Part shown: positions 10,625 to 22,857 of the stretch, piece after piece | Position numbering within the stretch: the first letter of the stretch is position 1 | Layout of the letters: the number at the start of each line of letters is the position of its first letter | Assembly: GCF_030272615.1 (NCBI RefSeq) | Contig: NC_081410.1 | Coordinates: 185,055,619-185,119,618 of the forward strand | Length of the DNA: 64,000 nucleotides | Direction of reading: 5' to 3' | DNA from: Cryptomeria japonica | Taxonomy: Eukaryota; Streptophyta; Pinopsida; Cupressales; Cupressaceae | Position numbers and translations under genes: made by a program | Notes under the pieces: generated by a model | Database searches by the model: none | Told to the model about the DNA's origin: nothing | The model's input: only the letters and a program-made list of their open reading frames with translations

Positions 10625-11587
10625 ATCCTTGCCTTAGTTTCATCTCATTTTCCATGTCCTTATCCTACCAACATCTTTGAGCACACTTTTAAAGGTCATG
10701 GTCCATTTTTTTCAAGGCTACTATCCAAACAAAAGAGATGTTTGAGTCCTTCTTCCATCCCCTATCATGTGTCCATCTTCTATTGAAAAGCTCAAAAATA
10801 CAAAAAACCAAAAAAAAAGTGAAAAAAAAAAAGAAAAAGAAAAAAGTAAAGAAAAATAATTCGTTCACTGGTGAAAACCTGGCAAACAGGCGCCTTGGGC
10901 AAGTACCATGATGAAAACCTAGCAAACAGGTGTCATGCATAATCTATGAACTTCTTGCGCACCACACTTGGGGGCAGGTTTCCTCCTTCATATCCTATTG
11001 CCCTTCATTATCCTATCATACCCCTGTCATTACCATTCATATCCTATTGTCCATCATGTCCATTTCCTCTTTCCACCTTTGATCTTGACAAGGCTGACAA
11101 TCTTCATGAGCATCAAGGATCTTGTTTGCAGCTTTCAGTCTATCATAGCTTTTGGTCTTTATCCATTTTCTTATTACAACCTTTCATCCATATTCCCCGT
11201 CTTATTGCAACTTTCTACCACTATCCCTTAGCCTACCCTGACCTTCAGTCCATGTCCCTTATCCATTCTTGGTCTTGCTTATCCTATCCATATCTTATCA
11301 TTATCCATACACTCTTTTTCATTCCTTGATCTTGATTTGACATTAGGACACAAAATTTAAACATGGTTTCAGAAACCTCTTGACATATCCCTCATGCCAT
11401 GTCACTGCTTTACATTGTCATATCTAGTCTTTTGTCCCATCACGCAATAGCCCTTGAAACTTGCATCCGCGTTGTCTCCATAATAAAAGGCCTTTGTCTT
11501 CCCTCTATCCACCATCATTTCAGCAAGCCCATTTATTATCCTATCATATTCCTTGCCTTGCTAGACACTGGGGGCAAAATCCCTAAA
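10625..11587 (+). other. Non-coding internal sequence with purine-rich tract
   Basis: No supported ORF. A poly-purine run (A/G only, near 10805-10858) is followed by a duplicated phrase GAAAACCTGGCAAACAGG / GAAAACCTAGCAAACAGG (10873-10935). The rest is C/T-rich, with many TCCATTATCC-like words. The phrase ACACTGGGGGCAAAAT at about 11568 lies just before the minisatellite. Confidence 0.5.
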
Positions 11588-11880
11588 AAAATTGAAAAAT
11601 GTCCTAAAATAATCTCTAAAAATTGAAAAATGTCCTGAAAACATCTCATAAAAATCAAATAATGTCCTGAAAAAATCTTCAAGCAAAAAAAATTGAAAAA
11701 TGTCCTGAAAAAATCTTCAAGCAAAAAAAATTGAAAAATGTCTTGAAAAAAAATCTTCAAAAAAAAAAATCGAATAATATCCTGAAAAAATCTTCAAAAA
11801 AATCGAAAAATGTCCTGAAAAAATATCTAAAAATTGAAAAAATGAAAATCCCTAAAAATCATAAAAAGTCCTGAAAAAAA
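11588..11880 (+). repeat. A-rich minisatellite, second copy
   Basis: Same ~30-39 bp unit as 255-590 (core GAAAAATGTCCTGAAAA), one unit fewer. Here the flank is intact: CACTGGGGGCAAAATCCC immediately precedes the first unit. This shows what was lost at the left edge of the first copy. Confidence 0.85.
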
Positions 11881-12993
11881 TGAACACAAAAACATTTCAA
11901 AACATTAAAATCCAAAACACAAGCATTTTGTCAATAAAGGATCTCTTTTTGTGCATAGACAGATCACTGAGTATACATCCAACAACTCGCAATCAAACAT
12001 TGTGCTTTATTGAAATCATGCTTTAACCAGATGAACTTTTTCAATCAAAACCAAACATTCAAACTGATCAAAATTGTCATATCAATCGAACGTTACCATC
12101 AATATCATTTATCCTTGTCACTAATATCATGGGTCTTATACAGGGTGTGGTATACTCAAAACCAGACTGTGTCCTATCTTAGATGGGGTACCACATGTCT
12201 TGAAACCAGACAGCATGATCGTCCTATCAGCACTTTCAACTTTTGACAATGAAGATCAAGGTGTTTGTTTGATTTGTTGGAATTTGTTTATCTTATCTTT
12301 TTATTGATTTATCTTTGGCTTCAATCATGTTCCTATGTTGCTCGATGATGTCACTGAGTGATTTAGAGTGACCGGGATGGTTCATGGTCCTTTTATTTTT
12401 TTTTGTTGAGATTGTTGTTTGTATGTGATGTGTCTGTCTTTTGCAAAAAGGGTTGCATTTCAGCTCTGGCCTTCAATGCCATGATGCTACACATCCATTT
12501 TGCTACATAAAAATAAAGGTTCTCACCTATAAAGTGCATTACTGAAAGCAAGTTTTCTTCATCTTTAATTGTCTTCTATCTCATTTTTCTTCTTACTAAC
12601 ATATCTTCCGTCAATTCGGATAGTCAGTTTGGTTTAGTGCTCCGATTTCCCTGCACACATATGCTGCATCCTGCATCCATTTGGTTAGTACATTTGCATC
12701 ACATCAAGCATCTTATCCATTTCATATTATAAATGCATCAAAAACGCATAAGCAAAAAAATATATATACATCCATACATGTTCATAAACAATGAATAAGT
12801 CATCCATACATAGCAAAATAACTACAAATCATAACACATTGCATCCCATCATATCGATGCATTTCATATCACATATCATAATAATATCGGAGTACAAAAT
12901 CGGACTGTCTGTCCTAAGTATGGCCCACAGGCTGACTACAACATGTCAAACTACATAATGTCCACTGTCTGTCATAAGGAGCACGTGCCTCTG
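11881..12993 (+). other. Non-coding internal sequence, second copy
   Basis: Counterpart of 591-1730. No gene supported. It lacks the 39-base segment present at about 1082-1120 of the first copy. Confidence 0.55.
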
Positions 12994-14810
12994 TCACTGG
13001 GTGCTCCCTCTATCCTCCTCATCCCTGCCATGTCTCATGGATGATGTCCCTCCTGGTCCTGGCTGTGGTGGTCTCATAGGTCCACTCACCCCCATGCTGC
13101 TCAATGACCTCTGAGAGCGTGACCTGCTCTCTGTCCTCGATCGTGCCCGATATGATGGTGCTCTCCGCTCCGATGGAATTGCACTCTCATATAGTGTCCT
13201 CCAATATAGTCTCTCCTCTCTGGTCTCTACTAGCATCTGTGCCATCTCCCATGCACTGGCATCCCTAATCGACCCAATGAACTCAGTGGCTCTCTGTCCC
13301 TCTCGCTGTGCCTGAGCCATCACTGCATCTCAAACCACTGTGAGTCTAGCTATCTCCGCTCTGAACTGATCATGCTCTCTCTCTAAAGTCTCAATGTGAT
13401 CCTGCTGACTCGCTATGGTAGCCCTGAATATCTCCATCTCCTCTGTCCTAGCTATCCCTGGCTCTATGGGTATGTCCTGTAATGCCTCATGCTCGCCTAA
13501 ATTTGGCTCATCCTCCTGCTCCTCATCATCCTCATCCCCGCCGTCCTCATCTCTATCCTCATCCTCATCTCCATCCTCATCCTCATCCTCATCCTCCTCA
13601 TCCTCATCCTCCTCGTCCTCATCATCTCCCTCCTCTATTGTGAGTGGGAAGTCTTCCTGTCACCTCGGTACTGGAATGTCCGGATCTGTCAATGGCACTG
13701 GCCGTCATCGTGCAAACCATCTATCATACTCATCTGTCGTCCCGGGGTCTGCCATATCTGACCTCCAATCCCACTGTCTCTGTTGTAGCTCTGCAAAGTC
13801 GACATATGCTATGTGTGGCTGAATCATACTCCCCCACTGACTCGTCTCTCTGTGAGATCGGGCAAAGCATGCAGTCCTCCTAGGTACATCCTGCCTCTCT
13901 CCAAACTATCATCTGACTCTCTCTGGTGATTCACTGGTCGCCCAATCAAGTACCTCTCCTGTCTACAATATGGTAACTCCTCACTATCATCTGACCATCC
14001 CGAGAACTCACGATATGGCCTCCATATGAACTCTCTCAGTCTGTCTAGCTCGTGTCGCCAGTATAATATGTATCCAAATGGACCCTGTCTCAGTGCTCCC
14101 CCATAGCAATACACATATGGTCGGTGTGGTACTACCTGTCTATCTATGATTGGTGGACATATGGCTATGTGGTCAAATGCCCATACCTGAAGCAATGTGA
14201 CTCCACAACTCAATGTCTGCACTCCCTGATATGCTATCTGATGCAGCTGAAAATATAGCATAGCAAGCACACATGGTCTCCACGCATACACCGTCCCCTC
14301 TGTCACCATCCGCTCTAGCACTCTTCCATATCCAATAGGGAGTCCATGTCCTCATCTATCTCCTGCTAGTAGACATGCTATCACCACGACTATCACCACG
14401 TATCGTCGATCATACTCTGATGCCATAGTCTCCCAGGCAATCTCCCTCTCGACGATATCCAGATCATCTGCATCGCACTCAAACAATCTACACAGCGCGT
14501 CTCTCCCTATCATTGGGTCATACTCTATCATCTCTCCATGAATCAGAATGCGGAGGATACGCCATACATCCTCCAGTGTCACCGTCGCCTCTCCGGTCGC
14601 CAGATGGAATGAGGAGGTCTCTGAATGCCATCGCTCTGCCAATGTGGTAAGCAGTCCTGTGTTTGCCCTAATCTCGGGCATGAATGTGACATAGTATATC
14701 CCCAGTCCTGCTAAGCTATCTCTCTCTGTGCTCCTCAGTCTATGTCGTAGCATAAAGCAATCTGGTCGGTTCTCCCGTGTGATCAACGGATACTCTCGAC
14801 TCTGCATCAC
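12994..14810 (-). pseudogene. Antisense plant mobile domain (PMD) gene, copy 2, broken
   Basis: Read leftward from 14810, the start MMQSREYPLITRENR and PMD motifs (LAERWHSETSSFHLATGE, VTLEDVWRILRILIHG, GTVYAWRPCVLAML, VTLLQVWAFDHIAICPP) are as in copy 1. Reading is longer here: the first frame continues 152 codons to a TGA at 14352-14354, and the second half is open from 14321 to 13824. Further stops lie at 13705-13707, at 13660-13662 and near 13322, with a frame change near 13860. The C-terminal part from 13323 to 12994 is open and ends in an Arg/Ser- and Pro/Gly-rich tail. Stops at 14354 and 13707 are private to this copy and sit at former CGA codons; the one at 13662 and the frame change are shared. 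The frame change might instead mark a small intron, which I cannot decide. Confidence 0.78.
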
Positions 14811-15648
14811 AATTGGGGCAAATTTTGTCAGTTTTAGGGTTTGCTCCTACGGGTTGCATTTCCTCATTTTCATGTCTCATCAGGGTGTTTTTCATCTAAT
14901 CTGACCTATCCTACCCTTATCCCCCTTTTTCGGATCATTTGCGTGTTGTTTTGGACCAAAATTGTGTTCCCAATGAACAACTGCGCGTGTGTCAAGGAAC
15001 ATGCGCTTGTGTCATGTAACCTGTGCTTGTGTCATGTAACCTGCGCTTGTGTACGCTTACACAAGTGCAAAAGACCTCACACAAGTGTAGAAGACCTTAC
15101 ACAAGCGCAGAAGACCCTACACAAGCACAGAAGTCAGTTTCTGTATCCCCTGTGGGCCCCGCAATGTCCCGCAAGCAAGTCAAATTCATGAAATTGAAAA
15201 CATGGGTTTTTGAGATACATATCGCTGCTCCCACATCGTCCGGTCGTTTGTACATGCGTACACGTTCCCCGAGGTGATCTACCATTTGAATGTTTGCCGT
15301 CTCTCTGCAAGTGTCCTTTTCTAGAGCAACAAATCCTCTTCTTGGGCTAGTGCAAATGAACAATTTTCACTCTCTTGGTCCCATTTATAGATCTTTGTCA
15401 GTGCATAGATGGACGTATGTCCTCTCCATCTTATGTTAATTGTGGTCTTGTGCATCTTCAATTGCTTGTCCTTCATGTATCCGATCTCCGATTGTCAGTC
15501 CGTTCGATCCTATCATTTTTATCGATCAATTGGCCTCTTTTTTTGCATGTTTCCGGCCAATTCCTCGAGGGGGCATGCATATGTCATTGTCATTGTCTGG
15601 GGCATTTTCATTACTGTTCTTTGAAACAACGCTTAAAATCACAGTCTC
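14811..15648 (+). other. Non-coding sequence upstream of polypurine tract, second copy
   Basis: Counterpart of 3548-4387, containing the mirrored repeat at 14982-15132. No gene is supported on either strand. Confidence 0.5.
14982..15132. repeat. Mirrored GCGCTTGTGT/ACACAAGCGC cluster, second copy
   Basis: Four forward and four or five reverse units with ~20 bp period, as at 3719-3870. Some units have changed by C-to-T or G-to-A (GTGCTTGTGT, ACACAAGTGT), yet the opposed arrangement is kept. Confidence 0.8.
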
Positions 15649-15662
15649 AAAGAGGGGCAAAA
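15649..15662 (+). promoter_or_regulatory. Polypurine tract of the complete unit
   Basis: AAAGAGGGGCAAAA abuts the LTR start TGTAGACACC at 15663, identical to the tract at 4388-4401. Confidence 0.75.
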
Positions 15663-16932
15663 TGTAGACACCTAAAAATGGTCAATGCTTGCAGGATCAT
15701 ACTTTAACATTTGCGCATTGCCTCATTTTAGGTTTTTGCGTCGCATTAACATTTCTCCTATGATTCATACTTGGTTTTTATCATTTGCGAGCATCGAGTC
15801 ATTCTTCTATCATCTCGCCTTCGAATTTGGTCTTGTCAACAACAACCTTCAGTCATGATTTTGGTCGATCTTTGTCCTTGTCAATCTTGTCATATTGCGA
15901 TCGATTCGTCATCGATCCTTGTCCTTTCCAATCATGTCAATTTGGTCAATTTGTCATTAATTTTTGTCAACCAATCTCAATCAAATCATTTATCAACACT
16001 GGTCATTTATCAATTCAAAATCATGATCGAATCAATATCAACGATCCTTTGTCAAGACCTAATTGTCGTCCTTGTATTTCTAATTCATCTTCCAAGGTTT
16101 TATGATTTATTCATTTAATCTTGTTTGGCATTTTCCCTCTAGGTTAAATAATTTATTTATTTATCCTAAGTCTTCTTGTCACAATTAAATGTTTATTTAA
16201 TTGGCTAATTAATTCCTCCTATTTTTGTAAATTAATTAATGAATGAGAAATTATTAATTAATTTACCTAATTTGCATCAATTCCTAATTTCCAAGTCATC
16301 ATTTCTAACCTAATTTTCTAATTTCTCCTAAATTCCTAAATGTCTATTTCTATTTCAAATTCTTGTCATAAATCTTTGCATAGCAATTTGTCATAAATTT
16401 TCATAAATTGTCATAAATTCTTGACATAGAATTTGTCATAAATTGTCATAAACCCTTGCATAGCAATTTGTCATAGACATGTCATAATTTTGCTATTCTT
16501 GATTTGAATTTCCATTCGAATCACTATCATGCTAATCTTGTCATTTCTCCAATTTATCTATAAATTGGATGATCTTCATCAATCTTGGCTAATAATGAGA
16601 ATAACCCTTAATTTGGTAATTGGTAATTGATAATCAGGCTATCAAATCTAAGCTTCTAGTACTCTTGATCAAGAATCCTGTCTACTTGCTTTCAATTGTG
16701 TGTGTACTTGTAGGTGAGATCCACAACTATTTGGAGAGGAAAGAAGAACAATGGAGCCGCATGGAGGAGCATTCAAATCGTGTCTATGGTTTGCACAATC
16801 ATTAGTTTTGTCTGCTTTGTTTTCATGTCTCTATTGAATGTGTCTTAGGATAGATTCATTGCAATGAATGCACTTGTGATTGAGTTATTATGTTTATCTC
16901 TCTTGTGATGATTTCCTATTTCCTAATGTACA
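15663..16932 (+). repeat. 3' LTR of the tandem element
   Basis: 1270 bp, TGTAGACACC...CTAATGTACA. By eye about six differences from 4402-5671, including the last C of a CpG near the end (ACGTACA versus ATGTACA). Beyond 16932 the sequence switches at once to outer Copia coding sequence, marking the right insertion junction. Confidence 0.85.
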
Positions 16933-17587
16933 GTAACCAACTACTGAGTGTGAGTCATATGGTGAGAAATACCAAGATTCTAAAATCCAAGTGGACCCAT
17001 AGGTCGAAGCTTGAGCAGCGAGAGCATGACCTTTCCCTATGGAAGGAGAAGACACCTGAGGTGAGGAGATGTGATGCTGGTGCATGGCTTCCTCTAAAGC
17101 CTCTAATCGTTTCCAACACTTGGAAACTGGATGTCCTTCCTTGCCACAAAAACTACAAGTATCTCCTGATTTCTTCTTAGTCTTGGAGGAAGACTCACCA
17201 AACTGTGAAGATTTCCCTTGTTTTAGAGGAAATGCTAGTTTAGAATCAGACTTAGGAGGTGTCTTGGAGGAATTGTCACTTCTTGCAGAATTCTTCTTTG
17301 GCTTCGGTTTTTGCTTTTGCTTCTCCTTAGAGGATTGAGCAACTAAGGCTTTGTTTTTGGACCCTGAGAGCATGTCCAGCTGAGAAAGGTGAGACTGCTC
17401 ATGAGACAAATGCTCACAAAACACATCAAAAGTAGGCATGGTGAAATGAGCACCCAAGCCATCCATGGTGGAGTAGAAGGTAGAGGCAAAAAATTGAAAG
17501 GGACCCCGAAGCTTCGAAAGGATCAAGTGAATGCACTCGGGGTCTATCGTGATCTTTCCACACCCCTAGAGAATAGATCTGGTTTTC
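16933..17587 (-). pseudogene. Outer Copia gag C-terminus, zinc knuckle and protease start
   Basis: Read leftward: KITIDPECIHLILSKLRGPF and FASTFYSTMDGLGAHFTMPT match the second half of the UBN2 gag domain. A Lys/Ser-rich linker follows, then a CCHC knuckle (CSFCGKEGHPVSKCWKRLE), then STWILESWYFS. The protease signature (SG.SHHMTHTQ) can be read one frame over, so a single-base insertion lies at about 16990-17000. The frame is cut at 16932 by the tandem array. The 5' part of this gag continues at 24291, beyond the nested Copia. The best open stretch runs from 17526 to 16933. Confidence 0.88.
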
Positions 17588-17592
17588 TTGAA
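17588..17592 (+). repeat. Target-site duplication TTGAA (left)
   Basis: TTGAA precedes the LTR at 17593 and the identical TTGAA follows the second LTR at 24291-24295. The five bases are part of the outer Copia gag. Confidence 0.9.
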
Positions 17593-18652
17593 TGCTGGTA
17601 TTATGGATGTGTTGCATTGGTTTTGTCATTGATGTCAACACTTGTCAACACTTATCCTTGTGGAGATCTTTGGTTATGTTCACTGGCATGTTCAGTGACT
17701 TATGCACAGTCACCGGTATCTGGTTCACCAGCAGGTTATATTTTTCACCGGCACTCAGGATGATCTATTATCATCTGGAGATTACTTGGTTATGTCAAAG
17801 ACATTGTTTGGACACTTGGTTTTGGTGATTTGATTATTGGTACAATCAAGTTTGCATATTTGTTGTTACTGGCAAATAGGTCTAGGTTATGGACCGACAA
17901 GCATTATCTATTCCAAATCAGCATGGCACATTATGGAGATGATTTGTTACTATTGTAAATGCATTGAGATGACATCATGCATCGCATATTGATTCATTCA
18001 TAAATGATTTTATAATATCTTAGTGAGCCGACCTACACGTTTGGTCTTAGGTTTTGGTATATATGTAAGATCTCATTTGTGAGATTATGTAGTAGAGGAA
18101 TGTGAAAAAGGCTTGTAATAGGGTATATGCGAATATAAGTATAGCTATACATGCAAACATCATTTTAAGATTCAAGGAAGGTATGAGGAAGACAATCAGA
18201 GCTTAACTAGTACTGAATCTAGCATATGAAAATGCTATTTTGAGCAGTAGATTATCATTGGATTTAACCATCCAATTGTAGTCAATGTGACTCCCATTTT
18301 GTGATTGTGCAGTAAGCTCTAGGAAGTTGGCCTTTCTACATGTGCAGACCCCATTTGTACACACAAACTATCTGCAATAGTATCATCTGATTGTGGGTAA
18401 GGTTTCCCACCGTGGTTTTTCTCTTTATAGGATTTCCATGTACAAATAACTGTGTTATGTGTTGTGTATGTTATTTGTCTTTCTGTTTCATGCATTAAAA
18501 TTTATCAGTACTGTTATTAACTACTAAATTGTCTATCGACATTAAAGTTTGGTTTATTGGTATTATACACTAAGTTTGGGTAAGTTATATTTGGGTTGAA
18601 ATTAATAGACAACTAATTTGCCCCCCTTCTCAGTTGCCTCCGGGTCCTAACA
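17593..18652 (+). repeat. 5' LTR of nested Copia
   Basis: 1060 bp, begins TGCTGGTATTATGGATGTG (TGTTGG in the partner) and ends GGGTCCTAACA. It contains a 9-base duplication, CAACACTTGTCAACACTT, absent from the 3' LTR. The conserved Copia box CCGTGGTTTTTCTCTTTA..GGATTTCCATGTAC lies near 18411-18446. Confidence 0.9.
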
Positions 18653-18654
18653 AT

Positions 18655-18666
18655 TGGTATCAGAGA
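18655..18666 (+). promoter_or_regulatory. Primer-binding site (initiator Met tRNA)
   Basis: TGGTATCAGAGA lies two bases after the LTR, one base different from the canonical TGGTATCAGAGC of plant Copia elements. Confidence 0.85.
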
Positions 18667-18709
18667 TAAGTCCTCTTTTTGCAGATGTTTAACAGCTTGA
18701 GGAGATTCT

Positions 18710-19790
18710 ATGGCTACTAACTATTTCAGGAAGGACAGTCTGAAGCTTGATGGAACTAACTATGGTATATGGAAGATTAGAATAGAGACTCATATGAATT
18801 GCATTGGAAAAAACATATGGGATGTTACAAAGAATGGCTATGTTGGTCCTACACAAAGGCAACCTAATCCATCAACCTTGGCTAAAGATCTGGAGAATGA
18901 TTGCAAAGAAAGAGAAGCACTTTTGAGCATATTATCAGATTAGCAAATCATGTGATTATCAGACCGATCTACTACTACAGCTATTTGGGATAAATTGGAG
19001 ACATTGAATGAAGGTGATACCACTGTCAAAATTGGAAAACTGGAATGCTTCCGGGCCAGGTATGAAAATCTGAAAAATGGAAGAAGATGAAAGGATTTCT
19101 GCTTTTATGGAAAGAGTTAATGAAATTGTTTTGGGTATACAATGTTGTGGAGGATCCTTATGTGAAGATGAATTTTTTTCTAAAGTTTTAAGAGCTTTGC
19201 CACCAGTATACAAAATGAAAGTAACCGCTATTAATGAATTGAGAACAATGTCTAATGCATCAGTATCTAGAGATACTTTGGTTGGGAAACTTTCAGCTTT
19301 TGAACTTGAGGAATTTGGTCCTACTGCTACAATTAAGACAAATTTGACTTTCAAAGTTTCATCATCTATAGCATCATCATCATCTAAAAAATCTGATTGG
19401 AAAGCACTCTATGCTAGAGAACTTGAAGAAATCAAAAGAGAGAATGAAGAACTTGAAGAGCTTGAAGCACTATATGCAAGGAAAATGCCTAAAGGTCCAA
19501 TTGGAAGTAATTATGAAGTTAAAGCACCATTTAAATGTTTTAACTGCAATAAAATTGGTCATATGGCATCTAGGTATCTTGATAGACATGAAAGATTGAA
19601 AGAAGAAGCTACAAGAACATATAAGCCTAACCCTGAATATCGGAGGTACAAATTTAAGAAGAATAGAGACAAAACATGTTACTATGTTGATGAAGGAGTT
19701 ACTGATGATTCTGATGAGGAACCAATAGACAATGGATGGGCTTTTGTTGCAATAACAGAAGATCAACCAACACCTACTATTCAACCGATA
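18710..19790 (+). pseudogene. Copia gag of nested element
   Basis: Starts MATNYFRKDSLKLDGTNYGI, a typical gag N-terminus (LDG.NY..W). The UBN2 region follows (TTTAIWDKLETLNEGD, RISAFMERVNEIVLGIQC, LRALPPVYKMKVTAINEL), then a damaged CCHC knuckle (CFNCNKIGHMASRYL, last Cys changed to Tyr) and an acidic linker. There is a TAG stop at 18941-18943 and a one-base insertion in an A-run near 19072-19076. The Met at 19077 that opens the longest stretch is internal, not a real start. Confidence 0.88.
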
Positions 19791-22700
19791 GAGGAGGCCT
19801 TGATAGCTAAAATTGAAGAAAAGGATGAATGGATCATTGAGTCCGGATGTTCACATCATATGACTGGTGATAAGAGTAAATTCTTAACCTTTGAGGAATA
19901 CAATGGAGGTCAAGTAAGATTTGGAGTTGACAAAGCTTGTTTGATTAGAGGAAAAGGCACCACATCTTTTGATGGTAAGCACAATACTGATAATGTTTAG
20001 TATGTTGAAGGTTTGAAGCATAATCTTTTGAGTGTTGGTCAATTAGTTGAAAAGGGATTTCAATTACAATTCAAGAATGGTAAATGCAAAATCATGAATA
20101 GAACTGGTTTGGAAATTGTAATTGGTAATCAGACTAGAGGTGATATCTTTCATTTGAATAACAAGGAGAAGACATGCTTGATTGCACATATTGATGAAAG
20201 TTGGTTATGGCATAAGAGACTGTGTCATATAAATTTTGATTGCATTGTGAAAATCAGTACAACTAAGGTAGTAAGGGATTTACCTAAGATTGTTAAACCT
20301 CACAATCTAGTATGTAAGGAATGTCAATTTGGAAAGCAAGTTAGAGCAACTTTTAAGATTATTCCAGAAAAATCCAATAATATTCTTGACTTAATTCATA
20401 CTGATTTATGTGGTCCAGCAAGAACTAGAAGTTTACAAGGAGATAGATATTTTATGCTAATCATTGATGATTATTCTAGAATGTGTTGGGTTACTTTTCT
20501 TAGGGAGAAATCAAAAGCTTTTGGGAAATTCTAACTATTCAAAGTCATGGTAGAGAATGAAACCAGTAAGAAAATCAAATGTTGAGATCAGATCAAAGAG
20601 GTGAATTCACATCTAAGTAATTTAATACATTCTGTGAAGTGAATGGAATCAAAAGCAAATTATTAACACCTCAAAGACCCTAGCAAAATGGAGTTGTGGA
20701 AAGAAAGAACAAAACTATTTTGGATGTAGCTAGAAGCATGATATCAGAAGAAAACCTACCTCATGTGTATTGGAGAGAAGTAGTCAATACATCTATTTAT
20801 ACATTCAACAGAGTTCACATCAAAGGTGAAACCGGTAAGACCCCTCATGAAGTATAGTTTGGTAATACTCTTACTCTTAAATATTTTAGAATATTTGGAC
20901 GCAAATGTTATATTAGGAGAGATGACTATATTGACAAATTTGATCCTAGAAGTGATGAAGGAATATTTCTTGGTTATTCATCTAAGAGTAAGGCATATAG
21001 CTGTTTTAAAAAGAGATTGCAGAAAATCATTGAAAGTGCAAATGTGAAGATTGATGAATAGTTTAGAAGGTCTATAGACTCTGAGCCAACAGTTTAGATA
21101 ATCACAAATGAACCTACTATGAGTACACTAGTACAGAATGTTGATCCAATCACACCAGCATCATCTAAGAATCCCACAGTGACAGAAGAACAACAACAAG
21201 TGAATACACCTAGGTATGTAAGATTGAATCACTCTGAAAGTTAGATAATTGGGAATAAGTATCAAGGAGTTATGACTAGAGGAAGACTATCAAATGAAGA
21301 GGTATGTCTAATTTCTCAAATTGAACCAATAACTATTAATGAGGCATGTGAAGATAAACATTGCATTAAGGCTATGGAAAATGAATTGGAACAAATTGAA
21401 AAGAATAACACATGGACATTGGTTCCCTGGCCTAAAAAAAAAATGTAATTTTAACTAAATGGGTATTTCAAAATAAACTTAATGAAGATGGTAAGGTAAT
21501 CAGAAACAAAGAAATATTAGTGTGTAAGGGATATTCACAGAAAGAAGGAATTGATTACAATGAAACCTTTGCACTGGTAGATAGAATTGAGGCAGTCAAA
21601 TTATTCTTAGCTTTTACAAAACACAAGGACTATAAAGTATATCAAATGGATGTTAAATGTGCATTTTTGAATGGTGATATTGAAGAGGAAGTTTACATTG
21701 AGAAACCTAATGGATTTTCTTTGACAGATGATAAAGATATGGTTTGCAGTTTAAGGAAAGCTTTATATGGATTGAAGAAATCTCTTAGAGCTTGGTATGC
21801 TAGATTGGACAAATATCTTTTGAAGCTTGGCTACACTAAAGGTAATGCTGACATCAACTTATATTACAAAGTGACTAATGATTACATCTTGGTTATTGAA
21901 GTTTTTGTTGATGATATTACTTTTGGAGGAGAAGATGGATTGTGTAAAGACTTTTCTAATAAAATGCGAGAAGAATTTGAAATGTGTATGATTGGAGAGA
22001 TAAAATTATTTTTAGGATTGCAGATTTCATAGACTGATAAAGGTATATTCATAAATCAATCAAAGTACTTGAAGGAATTACTTAAGAAATTTGGCATGGA
22101 AAACTCTAAACCGGTAAGTACACCTATGACTACAACTGACAAACTATTATTGAAGGATGAATCAACACCTGTTAATCCGATAAGATACAAGTCTATGATA
22201 GGAGGTTTACTATATTTGACACAAACAAGACCTGATATTATGAATGCAGTATGTATTGTTTCAAGATTTCAAAGTAATCCTAAAAAAAATCATGAATCAA
22301 CAATGAAAAGGATTTTCCGGTACCTACAAGGCACAACAAATCTTGGCTTATGGTATCCTAAAGATGAAAATTTTAATTTATGTGCATACACAGATACAAA
22401 TTGGGTAGAAGATGTAGATGACAGAAAAAGCACCATCGGTAGAGCATTTTTTCTTGGCAGCAGACTAATTTCATGGTTGTGCAAGGAACAAAGTTGTACA
22501 TCACTATCAACAACAGAATTAGAATATGTTGCAGCAACAACTAATTGTACATAGGTATTATGGATTAAGAAAATGTTGAAGGACATAAAGGTAAAATGCA
22601 AAGAACCTATAATCATTTAATGTGATAATTTGGCAGCAATTGGTATATCTAAGAATCCGGTATTTCACTCTAAAACTAAACATGTTTCTATCAAATTCAA

Positions 22701-22857
22701 TTTTCTGAAAGAGAATGTTGAAGCAAAAGAAGTGAAACTGGTTAATGTGAATACTAAAGAGTAGATTGTAGATATCTTTACTAAACCTTTGCCTAAGGAA
22801 ACTTTTGAATATCTAAGAGAACAACTTGGAGTTATACCCTCACAGGTAGAAACTTAG
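19790..22857 (+). pseudogene. Copia pol of nested element (PR-IN-RT-RNase H)
   Basis: Protease: WIIESGCSHHMTGDKSKFL. GAG-pre-integrase and integrase: WLWHKRLCHINFDC (zinc-binding), DLIHTDLCGP and MLIIDDYSRMCWVTFLREK (first catalytic Asp), then after a frame change LRSDQRGEFTSK (second Asp) and QNGVVERKNKTI (Glu region). RT: YSQKEGIDYNETFALV, YQMDVKCAFLNGDIEEEVYI and FVDDI, a variant of YVDD. RNase H: YTDTNWVEDVDDRKSTIGRA and CDNLAAIGISKNPVFHSKTK, ending in FEYLREQLGVIPSQVET and a TAG at 22855-22857. Several stops are TAG where Gln is expected, and a poly-A frameshift lies at about 21440. Catalytic residues remain recognisable, but the polyprotein cannot be made. Confidence 0.92.

Larger units (their letters stand above)
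4402..16932 (+). mobile_element. Complete unit of a pol-less LTR retrotransposon (LARD-like), 12.5 kb
   Basis: LTR (4402-5671), tRNA-Trp-type PBS (5677-5694), 10 kb internal region, polypurine tract (15649-15662), LTR (15663-16932). The internal region has a sense Pro/Gln-rich ORF (7736-10624) and an antisense PMD gene (12994-14810), but no protease, RT, RNase H or integrase could be found on either strand. It must therefore depend on a partner element. LTR ends of the form TGTAGACACC and a leader after the PBS fit Ty3/Gypsy (Tat-like) elements better than Copia, but without pol this remains a guess. A matching TSD cannot be shown because the left end of the array is deleted; the five bases after the right LTR are GTAAC. 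Confidence 0.8.
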
